Positions 20,821 to 29,358 of a stretch of DNA of 51,782 nucleotides are shown here, piece by piece. The position numbers and the translations under genes were made by a program. This stretch comes from an uncultured Gammaproteobacteria bacterium (GTDB lineage Bacteria; Pseudomonadota; Gammaproteobacteria; Pseudomonadales; Pseudohongiellaceae): NCBI GenBank assembly GCA_913060695.1, contig CAJXUA010000021.1, positions 1 through 51,782 on the forward strand, read 5' to 3'. Numbering within the stretch: the stretch's first letter is position 1; every line of letters starts with the position of its first letter. The notes under the pieces were generated by a model that saw only the letters and a list, made by a program, of their open reading frames with translations, searched no databases and was not told the origin of the DNA.

Positions 20821-21093
20821 ATGAAGGATAAACCGATATCATTTTGGTCAACGCCGAAAGGTTGGGCGGCGCTGGGGCTTATCGGCGCCGCGACTTATTT
20901 CCTGCTAATGGAGCATCGACAGCACGTTTGGCAATATCTACCTTTTCTAATCCTACTTGCGTGTCCTTTCATGCATATATTTATGCACGGCGGGCATAGT
21001 GGCCACGGCGAGAATAGAAGCAGTGAGAGGGCAGGCTCTAGTGGACGTTCGAATAAAGTCAGCGAAAGTTCTGAAAGCCAGCACCGTCAATAA
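20821..21093 (+). CDS. DUF2933-family small membrane protein
   Basis: The 90-residue protein starts with the DUF2933-like WSTPKGWAALGLIGAATYFLLMEH, then a second membrane segment (YLPFLILLACPFMHIFMHGG). A His/Gly/Ser-rich tail follows (HGGHSGHGENRSSERAG, then SESSESQHRQ). The CPFMHIFMHGGHSGHG stretch, with Cys, Met and five His, looks suited to metal binding. AGGAGAG lies 5-11 bp upstream of ATG 20821. It is the first gene of a probable three-gene operon with the methyltransferase-like and helical proteins downstream. Function is unknown. Confidence 0.82.
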   Translation: MKDKPISFWSTPKGWAALGLIGAATYFLLMEHRQHVWQYLPFLILLACPFMHIFMHGGHSGHGENRSSERAGSSGRSNKVSESSESQHRQ

Positions 21094-21121
21094 TTCTGAC
21101 TAAGAACAGGAGTTCCTCACA

Positions 21122-21775
21122 ATGCACGGTGATTCTAGTTACGGTCTTTGGCCGTTAGTAATTATTAACTCGGCAATATTTATCTTTTTTGCATTCAGTT
21201 TTGCTAGGCCGAAAACAAAGATGGACTGGAGAAGTTTTGGTGCTTTCTCGGCCTTTATAGTTGCCTTGTTTACAGAAATGTACGGGTTCCCTTTAACTAT
21301 ATACTTTTTCTCCGGATTTCTTGCAGAACGATATCCCGAAGTCGATTTTCTCGCTCATGAGAATGGACACCTATTACACACGGTTTTTGGCTTTGAAGGT
21401 AACCCACATTGGGATCCGTTTCATATCGCTAGTAACATACTAATCATCTTAGGATTCTTCCTACTGTCTTCGGCTTGGAGTGTTCTCCATAAGGCTCAAC
21501 AATCTCACTCTTTGGCCGTATCTGGGTGGTACGCGCGCTGTCGACACCCTCAATACATCGCCTTCATCATGATCATGTTCGGTTTTCTGTTACAGTGGCC
21601 CACACTTCCAACCTTAGTAATGTTTCCAATACTAGTAGCAGTGTATGTGCATTTGGCAAAGCGTGAAGAGGAAATGGCGATTGAGGATTTTGGGGGAAAG
21701 TATATTCAATACATGAAAACTACGCCTGCGTGGATACCGAAATTTAAAATCGGAGATAGTGCATATGCAAGTTGA
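21122..21775 (+). CDS. ICMT/PEMT-like membrane methyltransferase-family protein
   Basis: The 217-residue integral membrane protein has about five hydrophobic segments. Its C-terminal half carries the isoprenylcysteine/phospholipid methyltransferase signature: WYARCRHPQYIAFIMIMFGF with the RHPxY motif, and KREEEMAIEDFGGKYIQYM with the REEE and Y-x-x-Y elements that bind S-adenosylmethionine. The N-terminal half (MHGDSSYGLWPLVIINSAIF, with an ENGHLLHTVFG loop) is specific to the bacterial relatives linked to metal resistance. AGGAG lies 10 bp upstream. Its 3' end overlaps the next gene by 11 bp. The substrate is unknown: bacteria lack prenylated CaaX proteins, so a lipid or a metal compound are possible. 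Confidence 0.82.
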   Translation: MHGDSSYGLWPLVIINSAIFIFFAFSFARPKTKMDWRSFGAFSAFIVALFTEMYGFPLTIYFFSGFLAERYPEVDFLAHENGHLLHTVFGFEGNPHWDPFHIASNILIILGFFLLSSAWSVLHKAQQSHSLAVSGWYARCRHPQYIAFIMIMFGFLLQWPTLPTLVMFPILVAVYVHLAKREEEMAIEDFGGKYIQYMKTTPAWIPKFKIGDSAYAS

Positions 21776-22223
21776 AACTCTTAAAGACATTTTACATTGG
21801 ACCAAAATGTTTCACGAACAGCTTAGTCAGTGTTTATCACACTGTTCCGATGTGAATACCAGTGAGAGGGTGAGAATGATTCTAGTGTATCTTTCTGACC
21901 ATGAGGAAAAGCTCATGAAGGTGGTCAATAACTTCGAAGCATCAGGCGATGAGCACGCACTAAATACTTGGTCTTACGAGTATATTAATAAGCAGCCAAT
22001 AGTCCAACATGTCCACTGTGACTCGCCGTTCGCGAAGTTAGATTCTGCTCAAATTATGGATGTTATTGTCGAGCGGCACGAACAAGTTATTGAACTTTAC
22101 CGTTATCTTGCCGCTCAAGCACATATACCATCTTCTAAAGAATTGCTTGAGTCACTGCTTTCTCTGGAGGAGCATGAGACTATGCTCATGGTTCATGCAG
22201 CCAATCGCTTTGAGGACCTATAA
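21765..22223 (+). CDS. Helical-bundle (ferritin/hemerythrin-like) protein of unknown function
   Basis: The 152-residue soluble protein is predicted nearly all helical. It is rich in His and Glu in a spacing reminiscent of carboxylate-His metal sites: WTKMFHEQL, YLSDHEEKLMKV, IVERHEQVIELYRYLA and LLSLEEHETMLMVHA. The E-x-x-H / H-E-E pattern recurs in four helices, as in ferritin-like or hemerythrin-like bundles, but I cannot assign a family with certainty. ATG 21765 (or GTG 21759) overlaps the preceding gene by 11 bp, so the two are translationally coupled. Metal storage or sensing is inferred only from residues and context. Confidence 0.65.
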   Translation: MQVETLKDILHWTKMFHEQLSQCLSHCSDVNTSERVRMILVYLSDHEEKLMKVVNNFEASGDEHALNTWSYEYINKQPIVQHVHCDSPFAKLDSAQIMDVIVERHEQVIELYRYLAAQAHIPSSKELLESLLSLEEHETMLMVHAANRFEDL

Positions 22224-22457
22224 AGTGGGGGAGGCCTAAAACCGTAGGCATCGAGTGGTAAATGGATTCTACGAAACTGGATGTGCAACGAATACAGTGT
22301 ATGAAAATCTCCGTTTAGTTGGTAGCTGACCAGGCAATGTCTAACTCCTCTTTGGTTCAGCAAGACCGGTCGTTGGTTTCCGCAAGGGAGAATAGCCGCC
22401 GCTATATATCCAATGCACAGTCACCCGGAGACGATCGAGTTTGAATCAACTCTGGGA

Positions 22458-23306
22458 CTACGCAGCTTTGGTGCTGTTGTTTACGAATGAGACTAACGTG
22501 ATAGCAAGGATTACTAAAGAAACGCCTGCCCATTGTCTTATATTTAATATTTCATTGAAAAATACAAAACCGAACGCTAACCCAAATATCGGCGTTAAGA
22601 AACTAAAAACATTAAGCTGGTAGAGTGGGGCTTTGCTCATAAGCCAATACCAAATAACAAATGGTGCCGCTGTCCCGAATATGGATAGGGAGAACAGGGA
22701 AATTACGTATTCCCAATGCCAAATAACGGAACTTACATTATCTTGGCTGGAAGCGAGAATTCCTAGTGGAACAGATCCGATTAGTAATTGAAATCCCATT
22801 GCATACAAGGTGTCGATCCTATTTTCAATTTTCTTTAGTAGTATATTGCTAGTCGCAACGCCTGTTGCTGCCGCTAGGATATAGAAAATGCCAGTGATGA
22901 ACTGTCTCTCCCATACAATTAGGCTATCCAGACTAATGATTGCAATGCCTAGGAATCCTAATGAAATGCCAAAAAGAGATATTTTCCCCATGCGCTCTTT
23001 AAGAAAATACCAGCCTAGTATTCCCGCAATAATTGGTTGTGTATTCGTAATGACTGTAGCAAGGCCAGGGGAAAGAAGACTGCCAGCGTAGAACATACCC
23101 CAAAAACCTATGCTTGTAGCCGTAAATCCCACAGCGCAAATAAACGCCCATTCATTCCTAGCGCGGGGAAGGGGTCTTTTCAGAAAAAATGCAATCAATA
23201 TTAAAAAGGCGCCCGCACTGGCTGCTCGAGAAAAAGCAGTAAACATTATGGGTGCATACTGAATGCTTACACTTATCAAGGGATAACAAATCGCCCACAG
23301 TATCAT
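22458..23306 (-). CDS. EamA/DMT-superfamily transporter
   Basis: The 282-residue protein has about ten membrane segments in two homologous EamA halves, typical of drug/metabolite exporters (RhaT/YdcZ-like). The second half includes NVFSFLTPIFGLAFGFVFFNEIL. The reading frame stays open for about 100 bp before ATG 23306 and encodes ITPVSIGASVT directly joined to MILWAICYPLI, which looks like the normal start of helix 1, yet no ATG/GTG/TTG occurs there. Either translation begins at 23306 inside helix 1, or the native start has been lost. Substrate unknown. Confidence 0.82.
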   Translation of the reverse strand: MILWAICYPLISVSIQYAPIMFTAFSRAASAGAFLILIAFFLKRPLPRARNEWAFICAVGFTATSIGFWGMFYAGSLLSPGLATVITNTQPIIAGILGWYFLKERMGKISLFGISLGFLGIAIISLDSLIVWERQFITGIFYILAAATGVATSNILLKKIENRIDTLYAMGFQLLIGSVPLGILASSQDNVSSVIWHWEYVISLFSLSIFGTAAPFVIWYWLMSKAPLYQLNVFSFLTPIFGLAFGFVFFNEILNIRQWAGVSLVILAITLVSFVNNSTKAA

Positions 23307-23547
23307 TGTTACTGACGCGCCAATTGAAACGGGTGTTATTAGTGGTCTGTTTATAATATGAACACCTTGAATGTTTAGGAAATCTGTTTCAGAGTTTTAG
23401 GAAGAAACCGGGAGGCTCTAGATTAGAGTAGTCTCACTAATTGGAGAGCGGGAGATGGGAGAGGCAATTGAATAAAATGTAATGGTGCAAAAAAATATAG
23501 AATAAACGCATCCGTTAATGTCGTTGTAGTTACGTTATCCCTCCAAT

Positions 23548-24009
23548 TTAATTTCGACGACGACCAGACGTATGAGTGTGCACAATGCGCCACATCCCAT
23601 CCATCTTCTCAAGTACAGTGGTACCCCGACCTTCCATTTCAATATGGCCAGAATCGGTGTCTGCTGTCAGCTCGTAGCGCAACGCCACGAAAGCAAATTC
23701 GCCTTTCACAACAGGTTCGATTGCCAAATATTTATAAGTGAAATTCTTAAAAGCATCGAGTTCAGGGCCCAGATGATTGTCTCTGTAATCTTCCCAGCCG
23801 TGATTGACACCTGAACCCTCGATTATGTGAACTCCGCGTCCCGGGGCGTAAATCTTGCCCAGTGAAGCCATATCTCCTGCCTGCATATACGCTGCAACGG
23901 CTTCAAGCAAATCCTTAATAGCCTGAGCATCATCTGACTGTGCATTGGCAGTTGGCACGCTGAGAAGGATCATTAAGAATGCTGACGATACAGTTCTAGT
24001 GAAGTTCAT
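23548..24009 (-). CDS. Secreted SnoaL/NTF2-like (DUF4440-type) protein
   Basis: The 153-residue protein has a cleavable signal peptide (MNFTRTVSSAFLMILLSVPTANA|QSDD). An NTF2-like cone domain follows: AIKDLLEAVAAYMQAGDMASLGKIYAPG, WEDYRDNHLGPEL, FAFVALRYELTA, GRGTTVLEKMDGMWRIVHTHTS. This resembles the SnoaL-like/DUF4440 proteins common in copper and silver islands. No enzymatic residues can be assigned. It is a single gene on the minus strand; the WRIVHTHTSGRRR end is characteristic of the family. Confidence 0.82.
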   Translation of the reverse strand: MNFTRTVSSAFLMILLSVPTANAQSDDAQAIKDLLEAVAAYMQAGDMASLGKIYAPGRGVHIIEGSGVNHGWEDYRDNHLGPELDAFKNFTYKYLAIEPVVKGEFAFVALRYELTADTDSGHIEMEGRGTTVLEKMDGMWRIVHTHTSGRRRN

Positions 24010-24385
24010 TTGAAGACCTTCCTGAGTTAATTCTTGATCGGAAAATTAGATGTTCAGAGTAACCTAATCATATTGCGCATTCAACTTCGACGTGCCTAAT
24101 TCAGTCGAGCTTGAAACGAGTGGCCAGTAACCCTTGGACTCCTATGGATGGGAGCGGAGCAATTGTCCTAAAAGATCGAGGAGGCGTGTCGCGAGCACTG
24201 AATATCACTTGCCGCTTTCTATAACCGGAGGTTCAAATACTAGGGCATGGTGATCTCGGACGTTAAGGGCCCATCGAAACAGATGTAATATGTCGATTGT
24301 TCAATGTATGGATATTTGGGTAAGAGTTGAAAAGCGTTAATGTTAGTCTTGAGAGTCACGAGTTTTCAGGAACCAATACTCACCA
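24010..24385. other. 376-bp region without a supported gene
   Basis: No convincing ORF, RNA gene or repeat was seen. It lies between the SnoaL-like gene and the decayed permease. The last ~40 bases probably still belong to the pseudogene in a shifted frame, since ILGLLLILDGEYW resembles the segment after the last intact block. Confidence 0.4.
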
Positions 24386-25022
24386 TCAAGAATCAGTAAA
24401 AGACCAAGAATCGATGCGGCCAAGGTCGAAATACGCCGCGAATATGATTGTCAGCACCATGGTGTAAACCAGTGCGTGTTTCTGAATGTTGCTTGACATC
24501 CCAAAGTGGCTATGAGGCACCAACTTTATTTCAGTCAGCATGGTCAACATGCGCGAGACTGCGAACACACTCTCGATAAAGTTTTAAACCGTAGCAACAA
24601 TGGCGAATATTACGGTGGTCCGAAATCCTAGCTGTCCGTATGCTGGTCGTGAGGCTTCCGCTAACGAGTAGTCTCTCGCGGCTAAAATTTCACTAATGCT
24701 CAGATTTCCAGCGACAGCAAAAGATACTAGTAAATAGACTATCAACAAATAGCGAGCGAGATAATTATGGTGCGACCTACATTATTCTTCGGTTTTTAAT
24801 TTCAGACCCGCTGTTGGTAATAGTGGTAAACCCTTTGTAGGCGAGGATGCCCAGTGCGACGGCGCCGAGGAAGCTTGCGAGAGAGGCGTCCTCCTCGGGA
24901 GAAGCGATAGTCTCTTAAGTAAGTCCCGATACCCATAAATCCGCAACCGTAAGAAAGGCTAGGCCGTCAATTTTGACAAATGCCATAAAGAACGAGAAAG
25001 TCTAGATTGATTTGTTACCGAG
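24386..25022 (-). pseudogene. Decayed second APC amino-acid permease
   Basis: Fragments in several frames match the intact permease at 18472-19803 in the same order. These are LGNKSI-stop...FVKID (about 25020-24970), DASLASFLGAVALGILAYKGFTTI followed by TNSGSEIKNR (about 24900-24785), VSFAVAGNLSISEILAARDYSLAEASRPAYG (about 24730-24635), and MFAVSRMLTMLTEIKLVPHSHFGM (about 24568-24400). Frameshifts and at least two stops separate them, and the first ~150 codons are missing. The gene is dead. It sits directly upstream of the second ferredoxin. Confidence 0.85.
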
Positions 25023-25199
25023 TATGTTGACATAAAAGCGAACAAAAGCACTGCGCCCTAAAGTGCTAGGCTGTTTGAATGGTATTGCGCGCTGCGATCG
25101 TGCTCGGAATGATCTTGCATGCTTAGTCCCTTGCGCTATTTTGCTAACTGTGAAAAATAGAGTTGCATTCCGATTCATTGCTTATGACGGTAAATTAAC

Positions 25200-25529
25200 A
25201 TGACGTTCGTGGTTGGCGAAAACTGTATCCAATGTAAATACACTGATTGTGTAGATGTTTGCCCTGTGGACTGTTTCTACGAAGGCCCCAATATGTTGGT
25301 GATTCACCCAGACGAGTGTATCGATTGCGCACTTTGTGAGTCCGAATGCCCGGCAAATGCGATTTATGCAGAAGATGAGCTTCCGGTGATTCAATCTGAA
25401 TTTCTGTCCCTAAATCAGGAGCTTAGTCAGCTTTGGGGAAATATTACTGAAGTTCAATTACCACTGGCTGATGCTGATGAATGGAAAGATAAGCCTTGTA
25501 AGCGTGAACTGCTCAAGAAATTCTGGTGA
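25200..25529 (+). CDS. Second 7Fe ferredoxin (island-borne fdxA paralogue)
   Basis: The 109-residue ferredoxin is near-identical over its first 60 residues to the chromosomal FdxA encoded at 9760. All cluster cysteines are kept: C9, C12, C17, C21, C40, C43, C46 and C50 in the same pattern. The C-terminal half diverges ([24 protein letters not shown], ending RELLKKFW). The ribosome binding site is weak. Its stop codon directly abuts the stop codon of the convergent cytochrome c gene, with no base between. It may supply electrons to an island redox protein, but no partner is identified. Confidence 0.92.
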   Translation: MTFVVGENCIQCKYTDCVDVCPVDCFYEGPNMLVIHPDECIDCALCESECPANAIYAEDELPVIQSEFLSLNQELSQLWGNITEVQLPLADADEWKDKPCKRELLKKFW

Positions 25530-26063
25530 TTAATGTGTTTCCTCTGATTGCATAGGTGCCCTCGCGGTAAGGATTTGGTACTGAACAGGGTTTAAGTCAG
25601 GCAGTCTCTCAAGGAATGCGACCATATTCCATATCCGCTCGTCATCGTGACCCCTTCCCCACGCAGGCATACCCGACATTTTGACACCGTGTTTGATTAT
25701 CCAGAAACTGCGCGCTAGCGTCACGCTTGAGTCGAGTTCTACGTGCGCGTGGTTGGTCAGATTGGGCGGGGCAGGGTACAGGCCCATAGACAGATCGGAT
25801 GACTCTACTCCAGGACTAAGATGACATCCTGCACACATGTCATTGTAGTCAGCCCCTCCCGACAATAGGCGGTCAGCCGAATCGAGATCCGTTGGAGCTT
25901 TGATTTCTGACGACGCGCGGGCAATTGAACGTTCTCGCAGAATTTCTAGCGCCCACGTCGTGACGCGGAAATGTGGGGTATCTGCGCCCATCGGGTATAA
26001 CCCGGAGAAAATAAAGACACCCGTTGCGACGAATGCCAGTGCGATAAAAATTCCTGTGCGCAT
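25530..26063 (-). CDS. Class I c-type cytochrome, membrane-anchored
   Basis: The 177-residue protein has an N-terminal hydrophobic segment (FIALAFVATGVFIFSGLYPMG) acting as signal or anchor. It has one heme-binding motif CAGCH (about residue 78) and a downstream Met ligand candidate in HGVKMSGMPAWGRGHDD. The fold order heme motif - MGLYPAPPNL - GMPAWG - WNMVAFLERLP is typical of monoheme cytochromes in copper and silver operons. It is the last gene of the leftward cop cluster, 86 bp after the Met/His-rich gene. A role in passing electrons to or from the multicopper oxidase is plausible from context only. Confidence 0.85.
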   Translation of the reverse strand: MRTGIFIALAFVATGVFIFSGLYPMGADTPHFRVTTWALEILRERSIARASSEIKAPTDLDSADRLLSGGADYNDMCAGCHLSPGVESSDLSMGLYPAPPNLTNHAHVELDSSVTLARSFWIIKHGVKMSGMPAWGRGHDDERIWNMVAFLERLPDLNPVQYQILTARAPMQSEETH

Positions 26064-26149
26064 TTTTCAATTTCCTACTAGTGCAGATGTTAAATAGAAA
26101 AGGGCAATAGGTCTGCCCCTTTTAACGGAACGGATAGACTGCAGTTCTA

Positions 26150-26497
26150 TCAGTGTTGATGTACTTCCTCAACGACCGCGGCAGCCACTGGTGCGGCCGC
26201 TTCGTGATTATGCTCTGCATCACTATCAGTGCTTGCTGCTTCGTGAGCATGCTCCTGATGGGCATCACCGGTTGTAGCGACCTCACCGTGTGCATCGGAA
26301 GCCATACACTGCTTCATCATTGCGGCCATCACAGGATCATTCATGTCCATTTTTTCATGATCCATTTCAGCCATGGCAGCGCAATCTGGACTTTGCGCGT
26401 CCTTCATGTGCTCGCTCGCTTCGTGCGCGTTTGATGAAAGAGAGATTAATAACGTGGTAGCGCCTAAAGCAGTTGCGATTTTTGTGACTAAGTTCAT
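26150..26497 (-). CDS. Periplasmic Met/His-rich metal-binding protein
   Basis: The 115-residue protein has a signal peptide (MNLVTKIATALGATTLLISLSSNA|HEAS). The mature chain is very rich in His, Met, Asp and Glu: MAEMDHEKMDMNDP, MAAMMKQCMASDAHGE, HQEHAHEAAS, DAEHNHEAAA and EEVHQH at the end. Such low-complexity His/Met chains bind Cu or Ag in the periplasm. I do not recognise a named family. It lies 41 bp after copB and before the cytochrome c gene, so it is very probably part of the copAB transcript. Confidence 0.75.
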   Translation of the reverse strand: MNLVTKIATALGATTLLISLSSNAHEASEHMKDAQSPDCAAMAEMDHEKMDMNDPVMAAMMKQCMASDAHGEVATTGDAHQEHAHEAASTDSDAEHNHEAAAPVAAAVVEEVHQH

Positions 26498-26538
26498 TTT
26501 TGTATCCTCAATGTTGAAAGTTATGGAAGTTTTCGCAT

Positions 26539-27480
26539 CTAAAACCAGAACCTAACGCCTGCGAAGTAGCGTGTATCTTTCACCGATTCTCCGTTGCCGT
26601 TTAACAGGTCAGCGGTACTGCCGAAATTTTTCTCGGTCTCGACACCTATGAAAGGGGCGAACTGCCGCGAGATCTCATAGCGCAGTCGGAGACTGAGCGC
26701 GGCGTTAGCTAAACCGCTGCCTAGTAAGTTTTGGGGGTCGTCTTTACCGCGTACGGTGAATTCAGCGCGCGGCTGTAAAATTAGACGTTGTGTTATTAGC
26801 ATTTCGTACTCGGAATCGAACACAAACTCAGTTTGCCCTGCACTTCCCAGATAGGCCGTGGCATCAAGCTCGAACCAGTAGGGTGCTAGACCCTGAACGC
26901 CTGCTGCGAACCATTGTCGGTTTTTGCCTTCGCTGCGCGAGTCGACCCGTACGCCAAGTTGTGAGTCCCAGAAAGGTGCAAACGCGCGTCCCCAAAGAAG
27001 TTCGGTCTCGTTCTCGTACTCATCATTCTCTGTGAATGCACCGTCGGTTTTGATCACGAGTTTATTGAAAGAGGTGCCACGCCAGGCTTGCAACTCATAG
27101 TTTCCGGTTTTCGAATCCGGGGTATACTCCACGCCATTACCAAGCAGAGATGAAATAGAGTGTTCATCTGCTAGCACTAGACGTTGCGCGGGCGGCAATG
27201 TGTATGGGCCTGCCGCCTGAGTAAACCCTGCAGAGTAAGCGTGGGGATCACGCGTACCCTCAGGTGGCTCATCTGAATCCATCGCAATTGCGCTATGATC
27301 CATTGGCATTGCTGCTGTATTCTCCAGTTCCGCTACAACAGTGATAGAATGTTCGTGCGCCGTAGCATTTGCTGCAGGCGCAGTTTCTGGTGTTATAACC
27401 GGATTATGCACGTGATTATCTTGTGCAAAGGAGTCGTTGGCGAACAGCAAAACTATACTTAGGAGATAAAAATAATTCAT
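26539..27480 (-). CDS. copB: Outer-membrane copper resistance protein CopB
   Basis: CopB/PcoB is a beta-barrel outer-membrane protein that works with the multicopper oxidase CopA in periplasmic copper resistance. From ATG 27480 it has 313 residues with a signal peptide (MNYFYLLSIVLLFANDSFA|QDN). A His/Met-containing N-terminal segment follows (DNHVHNPV, HEHSI, MPMDHSAIAMDSDEPP). The CopB barrel includes YELQAWRGTSFNKLVIKTDGAF, ELLWGRAFAPFWDSQLGVR and a C-terminal aromatic strand ending in FAGVRFWF. The start overlaps the copA stop as ATGA (27477-27480), indicating coupling; the longer in-frame ORF up to 27546 lies inside copA. Confidence 0.93.
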   Translation of the reverse strand: MNYFYLLSIVLLFANDSFAQDNHVHNPVITPETAPAANATAHEHSITVVAELENTAAMPMDHSAIAMDSDEPPEGTRDPHAYSAGFTQAAGPYTLPPAQRLVLADEHSISSLLGNGVEYTPDSKTGNYELQAWRGTSFNKLVIKTDGAFTENDEYENETELLWGRAFAPFWDSQLGVRVDSRSEGKNRQWFAAGVQGLAPYWFELDATAYLGSAGQTEFVFDSEYEMLITQRLILQPRAEFTVRGKDDPQNLLGSGLANAALSLRLRYEISRQFAPFIGVETEKNFGSTADLLNGNGESVKDTRYFAGVRFWF

Positions 27481-29297
27481 GACACGATTACCTTGCGAAA
27501 CATGCCTGCGTCCATATGGAACAGCAGGTGGCAGTGCCAAGCCCATTGACCGGCATCTTTGGGCGTGGCAAGAAAACTGATGCGTTGCGCTGGATGCACC
27601 AGTATCGTGTGTTGGCGCGAGAGCAATTCTCCATCCTCTCGTTCAATATCACTCCACATGCCATGCAGGTGCATAGGGTGGGTCATCATAGTGTCGTTCT
27701 GAAGAATGACGCGAACACGCTCTCCTTTGCGCATATAAATCGGAGTGCTGTCGCCAAACTCCAAACCGTCGATCGACCAACTGTAGCGTTCCATATTGCC
27801 TGTGAGATGTAATTCAATCTCACGAGTAGGGACAGTGGGTTCTACAATGGGTTCGAGCGAACGCAGATCGTTTAGGGTAAGCACACGCCGACCATTGTCA
27901 CGTAGACCAATGCCAGGATCATCGAGGTTGGTGCGCGGGGTGTCTACGCGGGCATCGACTGTGGCGCCGTACTCTGTGCTTGCGTGCCGGACAGCTTTCG
28001 ATGGCAAGGACAGTGGATCTGCGGACATGTTGTGGCCGCTGTGACTGCTGTGGTCCACTACCGGTGCAGGCACGGTGTGACCGCTATGATCGGACGTGGA
28101 TGCCCCATTGTCGTGATTCATGCCTGCCATGCCCGCCATCGCTGTCATGTCGCCCATCATGTCCATCATGCTTAGTTGCTCGACCGCGTCTAAGGGAGGA
28201 ATGCTCGCTTCCAAGCCCCGCCGTACTGCTAATGTTCCACGCACGAAACCACTGCGGTCCATGCTTTGTGCGAATATGGTGTGCGCGTCTCCGGTCGGCT
28301 CGACAATCACGTCGTAAGTTTCACCTGGGCCGAACCTGAATTCGTCTACCTCTACCGGTTTTACATTTTGGCCGTCCGATTGAACTACTCGCATGGTGAG
28401 GCCTGGTATTCGCACATCAAAAAGGGTATTGCTAGAGGCGTTGACGATGCGCAAGCGAACACGCTCTCCCGGCTTGAAGATAGCGGTCCAGTTTGAATTA
28501 GCGGGGCTTCCGTTCATCAGATAGGTCAGAGTGGCCGTAGATAGATCAGCTAAATCCGTTGGATTCATGCGCATCTGATTCCACATGCGCCGCTTGTCCA
28601 AGGCAAGACCCAAGCCGCCATTGGCGATGTCACTGAAAAAATCACCCACAGTAGGTTGGTTGAAGTTGTACAGATCGCTCTGAATTTTCAGTTTGTTGAA
28701 CACTCGCATTGGATCTTCATCTGTCCAATCAGACAATTGAACAATGAAATCGCGGTCGACCGGATAAATCTCACCTTCCCGTGGCTCGATGATAAGAGCG
28801 CCATACATCCCAGTCATTTCCTGAAAACCGCTGTGAGAGTGGTACCAGTAGGTGCCACTCTGTTCGAGTTTGAACTGGTATGTAAAGGTTTCTCCAGGCG
28901 CTATCCCATCGAAGCTGATGCCTGGCACGCCATCCATTTGATAGGGAAGAATAATGCCGTGCCAGTGAATCGAAGTTGGCACTTTCAACTTGTTGGTCAC
29001 TCGAATTGTGACCTCGTCGCCTTCACGGAATTTGAGTGTGGGGGCCGGAATTGAGCCGTTGATCGTGGTGGCAATGCGCGATTCGCCGGTGAAGTTTACT
29101 TTTGACTCGGCCACTTCCAGCTCTACAACTGGGCCGCTTAGAATGGGAGGAGTTCCCCGTGTTGCTTGCGCGATGGTGTTAGACTGCGCACTTAGTGTCG
29201 CGGGTAGTGCGCTAGCGACACCCCCCAATACGAGGCCCTGTAGTAGTTGACGACGGGACTGAGACGAGAGTGCTTGTGATGTTTTATACTGTGGCAT
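27477..29297 (-). CDS. copA: Multicopper oxidase CopA/PcoA (periplasmic copper resistance)
   Basis: This periplasmic oxidase turns Cu(I) into less toxic Cu(II). The 606 residues start with a Tat signal (SRRQLLQG, residues 14-21, then VLGGVASALPATLSA), as expected for a protein that folds with copper before export. Cupredoxin copper ligands are visible in HWHGI, YWYHSHSGFQ, HPMHLHGMW and WAWHCHLLFHMDAGM. A Met/His-rich stretch at about residues 375-430 (MMDMMGDMTAMAGMAGMNHD and HSSHSGHNM) is typical of PcoA/CopA. It overlaps copB by four bases and is divergent from copR. It is unrelated to the ATPase of the same name at 14893. Confidence 0.95.
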   Translation of the reverse strand: MPQYKTSQALSSQSRRQLLQGLVLGGVASALPATLSAQSNTIAQATRGTPPILSGPVVELEVAESKVNFTGESRIATTINGSIPAPTLKFREGDEVTIRVTNKLKVPTSIHWHGIILPYQMDGVPGISFDGIAPGETFTYQFKLEQSGTYWYHSHSGFQEMTGMYGALIIEPREGEIYPVDRDFIVQLSDWTDEDPMRVFNKLKIQSDLYNFNQPTVGDFFSDIANGGLGLALDKRRMWNQMRMNPTDLADLSTATLTYLMNGSPANSNWTAIFKPGERVRLRIVNASSNTLFDVRIPGLTMRVVQSDGQNVKPVEVDEFRFGPGETYDVIVEPTGDAHTIFAQSMDRSGFVRGTLAVRRGLEASIPPLDAVEQLSMMDMMGDMTAMAGMAGMNHDNGASTSDHSGHTVPAPVVDHSSHSGHNMSADPLSLPSKAVRHASTEYGATVDARVDTPRTNLDDPGIGLRDNGRRVLTLNDLRSLEPIVEPTVPTREIELHLTGNMERYSWSIDGLEFGDSTPIYMRKGERVRVILQNDTMMTHPMHLHGMWSDIEREDGELLSRQHTILVHPAQRISFLATPKDAGQWAWHCHLLFHMDAGMFRKVIVS

Positions 29298-29358
29298 TAA
29301 TTTGACCCTTGGAATGCGAAGGTGATGGGTTACTCTAACTGAGCGAGGCTTTCACTCC

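Noticed and set aside
22224-22457. Short frames between the helical-protein gene and the EamA gene
   Set aside because: No ribosome binding site or conserved-looking peptide; the only longer frame overlaps the EamA coding sequence antisense.
24225-24260. GGTTCAAAT-like T-loop suggesting a tRNA
   Set aside because: The flanking bases do not form a T-stem, and no anticodon arm or acceptor stem can be drawn.
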